The notes below the pieces were generated by a model. The model did no database searches, was not told the DNA's origin, and saw nothing but the letters and a program-made list of their open reading frames with translations. Below, one piece after another: positions 26,449 to 39,770 of a stretch of 64,000 bases of DNA. A program made the translations under genes and the position numbers. Origin of the DNA: Wuchereria bancrofti (lineage: Eukaryota > Nematoda > Chromadorea > Rhabditida > Onchocercidae). Position 1 is the stretch's first letter; each line of letters starts with the position of its first letter. The stretch lies in contig SSBO01000009.1 in the NCBI GenBank assembly GCA_005281725.1, positions 1,626,456-1,690,455 of the forward strand. The letters run 5' to 3'.

Positions 26449-29400
26449 TTATAAAAGTTTCATTGTACTTAGACGTTTCAAGTTTTCGAAGTGTTTTTTC
26501 AGTTGTCTGGAAAATTATATTCTTTACAAATTTCTGCTGACTAAAGCTACTTTATCACTCACATTTTTGCAATTTGCTCAAAGCTGTCATCATCCTTACT
26601 TTCGTCTTCCACTGATTGGTTCGATGTATCTTTTTCGTGTTGTTCATATTGCGAAATTTCTGATTTGGGAAGATTTAATTTTCCGGCAGTACCATCGTGT
26701 TGTTTTGATGAGTCGTTCTTTGCTGCGAAAAAAGGGAAAACTTTGACAGCTTTAGTGAACATGTTGACTATTTTTTCCCACTCTACAGTCTAATTCTCGG
26801 AAGCTTTGTCTAAAAAGGGAATAAGGGACAATTAGATGTTCGAGAGCTGGGTGAAAATTGTTACTTAGTGATTTATACCATTTGCATGATCCAACAGGTA
26901 GATCACTATTTTAGATCTGTATAGATATGTTGACGTTTAGTTGTAGTTGTAAAGTAACATCAGTACATTAAAGTTATGCAAATGACATGTTTCAGTAAAT
27001 AGTAATAATAATGATTTGCCCTGCAGAGATGTTTTGCTTTGTGTTAACATCCGAAATTGACAGTTTATAACTTAATTACACTACCTTGCTCGTCCATCAT
27101 ATAACGCTTGTTCACGTAGCAGAACTTTTCATTTAATGAAGTAAAAGTTGAGGAATTTTTGTCGCGACGTAATGACCAACTATTTTTATGTGTGGAATGT
27201 TCTTCGGAAGTACTGTAAAGCGAAACTGTTGGATTTTGGGATTTCACATACAAATGGACAGAGAAAACTATTGCTAAATTTGTATACTGAAAAGTTTAGT
27301 CAAGTCTAATTTCAGTTATCGATTTTTAAATTGCGCAAAAAAATTTGAAACGTGAAAAGGTACCCTGTACTCGTGATACTTTTTGCAGTACTTCGAAGCT
27401 GTCGACCGATATCAGTACTGAAAAAGATGAATTTTTTTAAATGAACGATGAAAGCAAAGATATTTATGAAAATGAAATTAAGCATAAATTTTTGAACTCT
27501 GCTGCCTAGGTTTTATTTCGAGTGGTTTTTTTTTGTTTCAATTAAATAGAATAGAACTGAAATGGGTAAAAGTGGTTCAAGATTTCACATACATATGTTG
27601 AGCTGATGTGGAATACTTTGCATTACCTTTAACGTATTCTGTAACAAACATCGCCGCTGAGCTATAACGGGAAGTCATTGAAGTAAAACATTTTGCTAAT
27701 ATGGTATTGGTTCACCTGTTCGTGCCTATATTTCACTGTAATATCATGTAAACAATGCTCACATTCCATTATCCAAATAATTTTGCCTTTGTGATCTTTG
27801 TCTTACATACATTGAGTGACTACCATTACTGATGTTATTTATACTATTTCGTTTTAATGGTACCATCAATATTTGTTCCACATCATATGGTTCCCTAAAA
27901 AGATAACTGATTGATTATTTGCATGAATTTCAAAGATTATGCTTAATTTTATAGCTTTAGTAAATTATGTTAAGTTAGATAATTAATAATAAATTATGTT
28001 CAGTCACACTTTTCATATCAGTAATATGCTTTACCTTTTTCAATGAATTCTCTGTATTTAATATGTACATACATAAACCTTAAAGAATCTTTTGAATTTT
28101 TGCAGCTAATGCTTCATTAATTCAATTTTACGTGTTTTAAACCAATGTTTAAAATTCTAAAATTTGTGAAATGTTCGCGTAACATTACGGAAATCTTGTA
28201 GCTGAACCCACTAAACCATCTTGTCTTTCATTAATTCTAATAGATTTTTCGCTATATAATGCTTCGATATTATGATTCCAAAATGAATCCTTCAATTGTC
28301 TTGGCACGTCATCACTTGTACCATCTGCAATTCTTATCCCTACCTAAAATGGTTTGCAAGTTACGTTTTTAATATTGCTAACTTTAATAAATATTTAAAA
28401 AAGAGCAGATGAATAAATATCAAATGGAATCTCTTAAACCTCTCTAATCTATGTAATTATCATGTTTCAAAGAGATGTTGATATGATTTCCTTGGTGATT
28501 TAATTAAATCATTCACCTTCAGATGGTTTTATGAATTCAGGAAAGAAAGATAATTTTGTTGAATTTTGTCATTATATTATTCGGAAGAGAAGTATTACTG
28601 TTATGCAAATATAAAAGTTAGGGCAGCAACAATAGTATGGATATTTTTGTGTTGATTGATAACTGTCATATCAAAGGGAAAGTATTTATTTCAGAGATAG
28701 TTGCAAATTTTTCATTCAATAAATTAAATAAATTTTTTTCAAAATGTACTTTAAAGTTTCGGTCAATGAGTGCATTTGTTTCGAAATCATCGTCGTCTTC
28801 ACCAAATGGATTAATAAGTACCATTGCGACTTTTGTCCAAGCCATGTAAAAAAAGAATTGTATAGCTGGTGTTAACGGAATCCACCGATGCAACTGCAGT
28901 GATATGTTTTTATCAAATTGCCATCTTAAGTTTTCTTCTTTTTTTTTTTTAATAAATTTTTTTTTACAAAATAGAGAGAAGAAAAAGAAAAAAGATTTCG
29001 CTAACTGTTGTTGCAGCACTGGGCGATTCTGTCATGTTGTTTTGTACTACTGGTAGGATAATTTCTTGCTTTGAAATAAGTATTATGAAAAAGTGTACAT
29101 GTACTGCCAGATATACTAATTGAGGATATGCTAACGGTAATGGTACCCAATCAAATTTACATAAATTGGCTAAACTATTTCGAAAGCATCTAATTTCCTG
29201 AAAATAAATCGGATTTAATTTTATCAGAAAGAATTCTCGAAGATATCCTATATGATAATTTCTAATAGTTAATATAAACACAAATAATATAAATTGTAAA
29301 ATAAAATACTTCACAAATGCGTTCGCAGTAGAAGTCACTATCAATTAACTGTTCTCGACGAGAAGTATGAACAATGGAAAGTGCCCATTGTACAGGTAAC

Positions 29401-30969
29401 CAATTCCTTGATCCAAAATTACAATCTATTTGGTCGAACTTTTCCTTCTCATGTGGCATCATGAAACCAAAAATGAAACTATTTCAAAAATGAAACTATT
29501 CGAAATTTCAAATTTTCTTTGAAAAAAATATTGGACAATCATTATGATAAAAGTTTAGCAAATAAAACGAGTAGAGAAATAATTCTTGAAACAATTTTAT
29601 AATTGACATCTATCAATTATGTTATAGTTTCATTTATTTAATAATCAAGCAAAAATAGTCAATTAATTTAGTCACTTCAACTAATTGGAATAAATAGATA
29701 GGTGAGTTAAGTTAAATAAAAGATAAACACACTTTTACCTTTCTTCTTTTGATTAAAAATGGTAAACAAAAATTAATTCATCTTACCAGCTGAAACAATG
29801 GAATCAATTGTAGGGAATCTTTTCCGAACTGCAATACTAAAATCTCGTGATGCAAGCACTTGAGCTAAACAAACATAGCGCACGATATTACGACGTATCA
29901 TACGACTATAATCCGTATTACCATGGATATAGCTAGCTACAGTCAATGATAAACTGTAAAGGGAATAATAGACTCTAAATTGTTTCCGTAATGATAAAAG
30001 ATGAAAGTAGTAATTAATGATATTGATTAATCGATTGGATAATTGATCATTTGCTCTTTTGAAAGCAAGAGATTATTTATCGACATAAATTATAGAAGGG
30101 AAAATTGAAAATGACATCACTTCCTTATCATAACAATAAGTGGTTGAAGCAGAAGAAAAATGATTGATCAATTTTTTAAAGCAAAATCCTAACAAAAAAA
30201 CAAGGAAAATGAGGGAGCAGAATTTTCGAATTAAATTTCAAATTTATTATGGATTGAAACGACTAAATAAAAGAGGAGAAACACGACAAGAATTTAAACA
30301 GTTTAAAAATCGAAAGAAAAAAAAGCGATCGTAAACAAACCTATCAATGAAACCAATATCATGAATCATCTTCTGCCAGCGTGTAATGATTGCTTGAACA
30401 AGAAAACCGAGCATAAATTCCATTGGTATCATTTTAAAAGTTTCCTGGGATTTGAACCATTGTGTTATTTCGGCAACTGTTCTATAATTATCATTTTGCA
30501 AGAAGAATTAAGTAAAATGATGCAAACTAATTTAATAAATTCTAAAAATTATCGTATTGCTGCAGTCATACTTTTTCTTTTACATTGGACTTTTCTAGAA
30601 TTTACTCGTTGTAATCAATAATATATGAAAAAAATCTTAAAAAGTAAACCGATCAATATCTCCTATATCATGTGATGATATGCTCTCAAACCATTTAATT
30701 TATAATTCTAAATGCATTAAAAAAAAAAAAGAAAAAATTTGAATAAGAATGAAAAACGAAATCATTCGAATGATGCAAATGAAGTTTTACTTGCGTGTAT
30801 TTTCTGGAAGTATGTGATTGAGAAATATATTAATAGATAAAAACATTAACAAAAATATGACAAGTTCGATTAGTACAAGTTTCCAAATACTTCCACGCCA
30901 TCGTAACAGAATAAGAAAAAGCGCCCATGGTTTTGAGTTTGATAATTGTAAGTTATAATTTATTGTCAT
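26449..30969 (-). CDS. bestrophin family anion channel
   Basis: Bestrophins are pentameric Ca2+-activated chloride channels; nematodes have an expanded set. Eleven exons (reverse order): 30969-30791, 30481-30341, 29953-29787, 29467-29310, 29197-29006, 28893-28750, 28343-28189, 27894-27807, 27286-27085, 26782-26563, 26506-26449, giving 567 residues. Family marks: start [19 protein letters not shown] before TM1; neck IPMEFMLGF with the conserved I/F/F spacing; [36 protein letters not shown]; and the acidic Ca-clasp run [11 protein letters not shown] followed by LIDRNFK. The C-terminal about 190 residues are polar and unconserved. A TTTTCAG acceptor lies directly before the ATG, as expected for an SL-trans-spliced 5' end. 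Oddity: the exon 4 acceptor at 29469-29468 reads TG, not AG. All other junctions and phases are canonical. I am sure of the family, not of the particular paralog. Confidence 0.95.
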
Positions 30970-33900
30970 CTGAAAATACAACAACTGATGAATATTTATT
31001 TGTTCAAATTGATCAATCTATAATGTTTATTTATTATTCCTTGGATTGTTCTTGCGATTGTCCTGAATTTAAAAGCAATAAATATTTTCAACAATAATAT
31101 GATATAGGGGAGAAAAACATTACATATTATCCAAATATCTGTTTTATAGTGCACAGCAAACTTCGAGATACTGCAGTGTGTTTTTTTAAAGTATAAAATA
31201 TCAAATTTTTATATTTAGTTTACAGTATTAAAAGTATTCTGGATTTGAGAATTTGTTATTGTCATCAAAAAAATGTTGAATTTAAAAATTAACGCTTCAA
31301 GAGTTCGTATGCTTACTTATCATCAAAATAAAGGGTGATTAAAGTTGGAAAACAAAAGTTGACGAATGTCTTTTATTTATGTCACAATTAAAATATTAAC
31401 ATTATTCTTGAGGCACTCACTGGAAAAAGAACAAGTAAATTTTTTAAATATAAACAAATATGGTGCATCAATATAAAAATTATTTTAATTATTCTACCGC
31501 TGTAGAAACTATGAATCGTAATGTTTATCTTAGTGACATAATTGATAGTGTGATTTTTAATAACTCAAATTAGAAAAACATGGAACATAATGGAGAATTT
31601 TACATAATGGAACAAAATGAATGAACTTCAGAAATAATTGATAATAATAAAAAAATAGTAATAATAACGATAATAATAATAAATAAAATGGTAATGATGA
31701 TGGACAGCAACAGTAATCTTTTTTTGAAGTATTATGTTTGCATGAAATTTTTTTATTTGTGTGACATTTTCCCAAAACAACGAAAAAGAATGGTTTAGTT
31801 CATCCCATTGCATCCGTATTTCAGTAAAAAAAAGTTGAAAAAGTGCAATTTTAATGGCATTATTTGTTGCATAGTATTAATGAAAATTATATTTCTAAAA
31901 AAATATATTTAGAACAGAAAAAAAATATCAAAATTCATTTTTTTAATAAGAAACTATGAACATTTAATATATGTTAGCAAAAAACTATCTCTTTTTAAGA
32001 AATTTCAAATAGTAAAAGGAATTCAAAGTCTATTGCAAATGTTTGACAAAGAAATAATTGAAAATTTTTGGATGCCATATTAAAGATATTGAATATATAT
32101 ACTAAAATTTCATTTTAATGTAAAGAATAACTAATAATAGAATTATTATCATTTAAACATAGCTTTCTTTTCATTTTCGTCTTTTTCTTCTGTAAAAAAC
32201 AGTGACAGTAACATTCCAACGAACGTATGTAATTTTAATAGAATAAAAGCAGCAAAAGAAATGAAAAATTAAAATGGTTTCGTTTTTGCTTTCAAATTTT
32301 TTTCGTTTTTTTCGTTTTTTTTTTCTTTGTTCCTTTAATGTTATATTTAATGATTCATTGACGAAAGAAAAATATAGCATCAAAGCTTCCATTTTTAGAA
32401 AATTTTTTTTAAAAGTTTTATCGATTAAACCTAATTCTTTCCATCAAATCTTTTTTCATAATACCTTTTTATTCATTTATTTTTACCTAAAAGTAATGAT
32501 TCATGCACGATACAAGTTATTAAGTTTGCTTGTAATCACTGAATGAATGAATAAAACGATGTGATTATTAAATCGAACATACTATATGACTATAACTTTA
32601 CGAAATGTTGCTTACAATTTAATTACAATCCTAATTAATTAATTAATTAATTTTTCCAAATTAAATATCCAAATTTTTTGTATTTATTGTAAACGATCGA
32701 TGCTTAAGGGAAACTTGCATTTATTATTTTTCATTCCAAGCAGAAACATAACCAATTTCTGCTTTCATTTGCTGCAATCATGAAACCATTAAAGTTATTA
32801 TAGGAAAAGAATTTTTGATTTGCCCATGACTAAGCCCCAAAATGAATTCTTTATTTGTCTATTAATCCCGTAAACAAATTCCTATTTTTTTCATGACGAG
32901 GCATTAAAAATGAAAAATCATTCCGAAACTTAAATATATTTATGGCATAACTGAAAACAGTTATTGAATTAATTAATTTTAGCGATCAGCTTTCAGTAAA
33001 TTGTAAACGATCAGTGTTTGACAGAAAGTAATGTTTTAATTATACAAAACTTAGATCTGTTTTCAGTTCCTACTTAATTTTACAATAACTATAAATACTT
33101 CAACCGTCTCACATTTGACGAATCAACTTCAACGTTATTCATTTCATTTCTTCCCACATATCCTATTTGTAAAATTTTGAAAAAGTTGATGACAATGAAG
33201 AATTTCAAAAAATTTCAGCATCGGTACATGGCAATCAAATTCAGTACGATTAAATGTTTATAATCATTCCAAATATTTCACATGCAATTGTGAAGCAATT
33301 ATTTTTTAAATCTGACAGAATTGCTTAACGTACTCAATCAATAACTCATATTCAAACATTAGAGTTCTGATTTTTTGGAAATTTACATGTGAATTTGTCG
33401 ATTGCTTCTAAATAATATGCAGTATGCTGCAGGAATAACAGAGAAGAAATAAGTTGAATGTAATATTTATGATTGATTGCTAGTCACTTAGTGTAATCAC
33501 TTAAGTAAACAATTTCCTTTTTTGAATTACTTTTTCTGAAATTAGTTCACTTCTTGTCTTACTGTCATTGCTTCCCGCACAACACATCGACCGATGCTAA
33601 CTTCTGTGTTATGCATTTTTCAACTTGCACAAACAATGTGAAAGTTTGTTGCTTGTCACAAAGATATACTGAATGCATTGTTCTGAATTTCGTAAAATTG
33701 TACTGACCTTTATTTGTTACTGATGACATTTGTTAAAGTATATTTAATTATAAATATAAATTGTTTGATTGAAATATTTCAAATGTGTAAAGTTAGTGAA
33801 GATGAGAGATAAGACATTTAACTGAATTAAATTAAAGCAAATTAACATGAAATAAGATTCATTGAAAGAGATTTGAATTGGATTGAAATGAATGGATCTA

Positions 33901-33985
33901 ATTTTAATTGAATTCATAGAATGGTCGACTTTAACTGTTACTTCAGTGGCAGTAACTATGGAAGCTACGAAATAAAACAAAGCAA
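30970..33985. other. intergenic region, bestrophin 5' side to channel gene 3' side
   Basis: About 3 kb of AT-rich DNA. It holds the bestrophin upstream region, a (TTAA)n microsatellite at 32632-32655 and an imperfect AAT run at 31640-31710. No coding exon with splice support was found on either strand. Confidence 0.55.
32632..32655. repeat. (TTAA)n microsatellite
   Basis: Five to six tandem AATT/TTAA units in the intergenic region. Confidence 0.9.
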
Positions 33986-36900
33986 TCAAAACAGACAAAT
34001 TGGTATAGAAATAATATAAATGATAAGGAACAAGAAAAATATCAGTCTTCTGATAATATACAATTGTTGAGCAATGTGGCCAAATCCAGCAGTGTCGCTA
34101 TTCTTTGTCATTTTCACATTTGCGTTATTTGTTGTCTCATTCCCACTTTGCGATGGAGCATGCGAATAGGTAGCATCTGAAATGCGAATAAGCAGCACTT
34201 GAAATGCGAATAGACGCATCTAAATCATCATCATCACTATGACGTAATTACGCATTCTCTACTGTCGTAGGCAGTGCACGGAAATGTAATACGTCACGTT
34301 TCGCTTAACGAACTGCTAAGTTATTTGTGAAACAAAATGCATAGAAGAATGGATAAGGAGGATATGGTCAAATCCTTTTTCGTTTTTTCATTTAAATTAC
34401 TTTTTTTTTTTTTTGTTTACTTTCTCGCAACTCTAAAAATTGTGATTTGACAAAAAATTGAGCTTTCAAATCTTGTTAAAAAAGTATTTTTGCATGTTTG
34501 GAGAACATTTATTTCTATTCAGTTATCACATTTCACTTAAATCTCCGGTAAAAAGTTTTGAAACATGGCCACTAAGTTCTCCCTGTCCTAACTTTTTTTT
34601 CATTTTTTGTAAACGATAGAATTTTATTTTAGACTGATTAAAACTTGAACAATTTAATATATAAAAATAGTTTATGTTCCACTAGTAGTAAAGCAAATTG
34701 CTGCAAAATTTTATCGTGTTAGAGAAGAAATCGAAATCGTTCTTATAATTATTTCAAATTAATAAAAGTAAATATTGGGACTTCAAATCTACTTGAAGTA
34801 GTTATTAATTTTATTAAAATAACTTCCTTATTTTAAATGTTTTATATTATTCTTGAATTCTCTTTTCATGCTTATCAATTTATAATGCTCCAATTAAATG
34901 ATACGTGATAAATTATCAGTCAATGCAATATTTTCGCCGCCATTCGCAGGATTCAATTGTAATTCTGCTGAAGCAGTTGTAGTAGTGGTAGAGGGAAATG
35001 TAGGATTTTGATCCATCGCAATGATATTGTCGTACTGTCGCTGCTTTTGATGGTCTTGTTGATTATATTCGTCGTCTTGATAATCACCGGTCAAGAGCTT
35101 AAATTTTAATTTATGTATTTTAAGTGTTTTCAAAAGTTACAAAAGGATTTTATGGGTCACACTGTACTTGACCATGTAAAATATTTTGAACGAACAGCTT
35201 CTGATATAATTGTTATTGACTTAACGTTGTACTGACTTTCAATAATTAAAGTCTAAGTATCATTATCATTGATCTATCATCACCGATAATTTAATTTTTA
35301 GTAATGCTAACAACAAGCTCCGTCAAATTTCCAAAATTCCACGAAAATATTTGTAAAATCAGCCAAATAAACTGTCTTAGTTAATATAACATTACAAATT
35401 ACTGTATTCTAAAATTCCGTGCATTTTGCAGTCACTAATTTATATCATTTCAAATTCCAATGAAACTGTAATGTTTGATTCAAATATTTGAAAAAATTTT
35501 ACAAACATTTAAAATTATATGCATAATATTTGATTAGACTAATAAACGTAATTTATTAAAGGTTGCAACTGCCGCATTAAGTAAAGTCAATAAAAATTTT
35601 AAAAAAATGAAAAATATTTGTAAAAAAAGTGAAACTTATTTTTGAGGATCGAATGAAAATCCTTTAACTTTGAATGGTCTCAGCTGCTTCAATCGTTCCG
35701 TTATATCAGTTAACTGCAGTAGAAAGAGGAGAATGTGTGATAGAGAAGATTAAATATACTTTAATTGACCTAATAGTTTTAAATAATAAAATTTCCAGAA
35801 ACAATCTGAAATCAAATTAGACGAAATTTTTTCATGTTATTAAAAAGAATACGAAAAGTAGTCTACCTGAAATGGTAGTTCCAAATCTTCAGGTAAAATG
35901 TAAACCAAATAAGCGATGACAACATGTAGCATAAATGTCATTCCTGTCAATGATAGATTCATACCATAAAATGATACTGAAATTAATAAAAATTTCATTA
36001 AAAGGTTTAAAATCAGAAATTGTTTGAATTGTTGTAACTAAAGTAAATATTTAAGAGAATATGTCTTTATCTTTATATAATTAGACTAAGATAATTAAAA
36101 TATTTAGTTTGTTGGTCAAATGAAAATCTTTGCCACAAAATTTTGATCACAGAAGAAATAATATAAACTGCACCTATTTTTGGTACACCACCGCTGCCAG
36201 GAGGCAAATTTTTAATAAATTCCCAACTATACAATCCTTGTAAGAGTACATTCATTACTGTTGTAGCAATTGCCAATGACACTGTGTCAATCCAAAAGAC
36301 CATTAAAGTCAGAAAGCAAGTGGTCATCTAAACAGAATCTTTGTAAATTGTAATTTTTTTTTCATAACATTTATGATCTAATAATTAATTTAATGGTTCA
36401 ACGATCAGCAAATAGATGAATTGATGGAAATGCTGCTGAATACCGATTATTATTCAAGTTGCTAATTCGTGCTAAATTTCAAAATCACGAAGTTATCTCT
36501 CTCATTCACCTTTTTAACAAAACTTTTGACAATAATTCATCAGTGCTATTTTACATGAAGAAATATGAAAATATTACATCTACTCAACAACTTCCGTTTT
36601 TAGTAATTTATGAATAATTAGTATAAATTATTAACTTACAGTAGGTACAATAACTGTTAAACCAAAATACGGTACTTTGCGCTTAATTCGAATACCAAAT
36701 TCGATCAACGACCAAAACCATTCAGGCTGTAAGATAGAGTTTGATTTCGAACTTTTTATGAAAACTTTTAATAGCTCTTACTCCACTTAATCACGGCTCT
36801 GCTTGTTACCTTTATTTGTTTACTTCTTGAACGAAGCCTAGCAGTCATAAATGTTAGTTTCATTTTTACATATGCCTCTTTGTGCTTACCCAATCTTTGT

Positions 36901-38937
36901 TATTGCTGAAGTAGCTTCGATTATAATAAAACAATTGATTTCTCGATTAGAATGAAAATTGTAATTATTTTAATAATATTTCATACCTGACTGTCTGGTG
37001 ACTCATCCCTACAACCCGTTGGTCCCCAATAGCATTGACGACGCCATGTATCTTTCACTTCCCAACAACCTAAACAACGAGACTAAAATATTTCAATTTT
37101 TATTTCACAATTCAAATTGAAAGCTAATTAAGAGGTAAAAGTGAAGGTAAACTTTTTAAGTTACGCAAACTGTGGAATCTGAAGTTATTTTCAGCTTTCA
37201 CTAGTAATTAGCTTTCAATTTTATTTATCAAATCAGCGATTACTTCTAAATTTTTATTGTATATACCTGCAACATGACGTTTCATGTTTGTATTATCGAG
37301 CGGGTCATAACTAAGTTTGATCGCTGGTTTATTCAAACTTGCATTTCCAGATGGATCTGATAAATTCACCTTAGAAAGATCATATACCCAGTCAGCAATC
37401 ACAATAGGACATTCCTTGAATAAAACATGAGCAGGAGAGACGTAAAATATGCAATGGAATATGATATGTTCAAAGAAATTTGAAATGAAAAGACTAGAAT
37501 TTAAAAATTTTATTGAAATATGCTAAAATATGCTTTGGAATGATTAAGCATTAGTGAATTGAATTTGATAAGAATTGAAGGGTTATAATTACCTGTTCAT
37601 CATATGGGTAATTAGTGAAATCAAATAAGCATGTCACGTAAAAGCTGAAAGATCCAGATGCCCAAACTTTGCCATCATTGTTTACTGATGCTGGTAAGCC
37701 ACCCATATGCAAATACCAGCTATTACCACGTGCACTGGAATGTATTGGTACTGTTAAAGAGTAATGATAAATAATATTGCTGTATTTTTGGGTAAGTTAA
37801 ACTTTGCTAACCATTTTCATCCCATATAATAATATATCAAATGACAAATTATTTTTTACATCGTTTTTTAAAACAAAATCATTTTGGTATTCAAATTTTT
37901 AATTTAATATTTATTATCATTACGCAACTTATTTTTATTTTCGTAATTGGAATGACGTATAATTTTTTTGGATTATTATTCAAGTTAAAATTTGTCATAA
38001 AATCTTGAAATTTTAATTGATGAAAGTAATATATTTGTATTCAATTGGATTTATAAATTGAAACTATTAATTATTGCAGGAAAATTGGAATTACTAATCC
38101 TTTTAAAGACTCTGATTAACAATTGATTGAAGATGAAAACCATTAAAAAAGTTGAAATTAGTAACAACTAGTTATCATCAGTTCATAGATTATAAAAATA
38201 TGGACGAATTTCATATATTGATACGAGAGTCTTATGATAATGATTACGATATTATCAGCAAACATTTGTTTCTCTTAATTAATTTAAATCCAATTTTTAC
38301 TTCGGATGAAAGAAACTAATTTCAAAACCTATTATAAAGCGAAAGAGCAGGTTGCCAAATTTTCCAACTTTCAATTGCAATTCGTCTTGTATTATTATAT
38401 TTGCTAGGATCCCACTTTAAATATTCGTCGGTCCACGATGTCCACAACAATCCATGAAGTAACATCGTTTGCTCTTCTTCATCCTGTTGCTTTTCTCTTT
38501 TCAATCAGTAATACTGGTAATTTCCAAAAAATTAAATTTAAGATTGAATATAAGAATTTTGTCAGCTTTATTTGTAGAAGCAATAATAAGTTAATTTTAC
38601 TTCGATCAATGAATCAATCAAATCTAAAATTTAACTGAATCAATCAATAAACATATATTAATATATGCATTTGAAAAGCTTTCAAAACATCGTACCACTT
38701 TTTCAATATGTCCAATTAACAGATAAATTTGAATTTGCATCGTTGTCGAATCTTTTTTTACTGGTCGATGTTTCCGATTGTATGTTTTCATTAACGCTTC
38801 TTCCAGTTTTCTGTTTGCTACTGTTGCGCATCCGTTTGCAATAGCCAAACATAGCAAAACTAAGTTTTTTCAAGTTTAAAATTGAAAAACGGAAGCTTCG
38901 AATTAAAGATACGCTTCAAACTGCTTCCTAAAGTCAT
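33986..38937 (-). CDS. cys-loop ligand-gated ion channel subunit (nematode LGC/nAChR-like)
   Basis: Pentameric neurotransmitter-gated channel subunit. Twelve exons (reverse order): 38937-38913, 38859-38696, 38483-38329, 37734-37593, 37414-37267, 37069-36987, 36726-36640, 36327-36174, 35976-35867, 35713-35669, 35097-34905, 34176-33986; all phases close, 498 residues. Order: short signal peptide split over exons 1-2; ligand domain with [16 protein letters not shown]; complete Cys-loop [15 protein letters not shown] (13 residues between cysteines); loop C region QCYWGPTGC without vicinal cysteines, so a non-alpha type subunit; M1 [12 protein letters not shown] onward; M2 beginning [14 protein letters not shown]3 after [11 protein letters not shown]; polar M3-M4 loop with a T run; M4 [16 protein letters not shown] near the C-terminus, which ends two residues after ICLF begins its last turn. 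Exon 1 and the exon 10 donor (35668) are the least certain parts. The ligand cannot be told from sequence. Confidence 0.9.
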
Positions 38938-39770
38938 ATCAAAATTTAAAAAATCTAACCGTAAATTTTAATTCGTAGTTCCATTCCAGATGTAATCACT
39001 AATTTTTCAACAGATTAATGAATTTTAGTATAGTCGTGATGTTGACAGTTTATGAAATTTGATATGTTTAAATATCGATGATACATCGTCCATCGCTAGT
39101 GCTATCTACTTTGTTGCATAAACAATATGTCTATGAAATTTAGAATTAAAGTGGAGGAAATTTTCAAAAAATTAAAAATGTTTTTTATTAAAAGCATAAG
39201 AAATTTATCAAACTACTCAGATTAATGTAAAAGAAATTTATGAAAATACTCACACGAATGTTATATTTTCCAATAAATATTATTCAGTAATTAACAGTAG
39301 TTCTAGCAACTTTAACATCGAAATCATAATATTAAAATATTAAATCATTTTGGTTTGAATTTATTGATTTTTACTAATTTATTGTCACATGTTAAGTTAT
39401 TGCTTAACTTTTAATGTATATGTTGTTGCTTAGGTAGCGGTTGAAAAAAATTCAATTTATCCAGTTTTGCTTAAATAATAATTAAATCTAAAAACACACA
39501 ATGATAACTTTTTGAAGTTTTCCATAATTTATTAATCAAAATGAAAAAAGTTGCATTCGTTCAAATAACTGTTAGCTAATACATTCTTCTTAAAATTTTT
39601 GATGTTTCATTGAGGTATGAAATTTATTTCAACAAAAAAGAAAAAAGCGCCTAATTTTTGAATAAATGTTGTGACATTCTGCTTCTTTTACATTTTTGCT
39701 AGAATTTTTACAAAGAATTCATATAAAGTTGACAATAAATGGAAGCTTGAAGCAATTGTTGCGCAAAAGG
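38938..39770. promoter_or_regulatory. 833-bp divergent intergenic region between channel and Ly6-pseudophosphatase genes
   Basis: The two ATGs face away from each other across this stretch, so both promoters must lie in or near it. It is AT-rich with no recognisable exon. I see no specific binding motif that I could defend. Confidence 0.45.
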
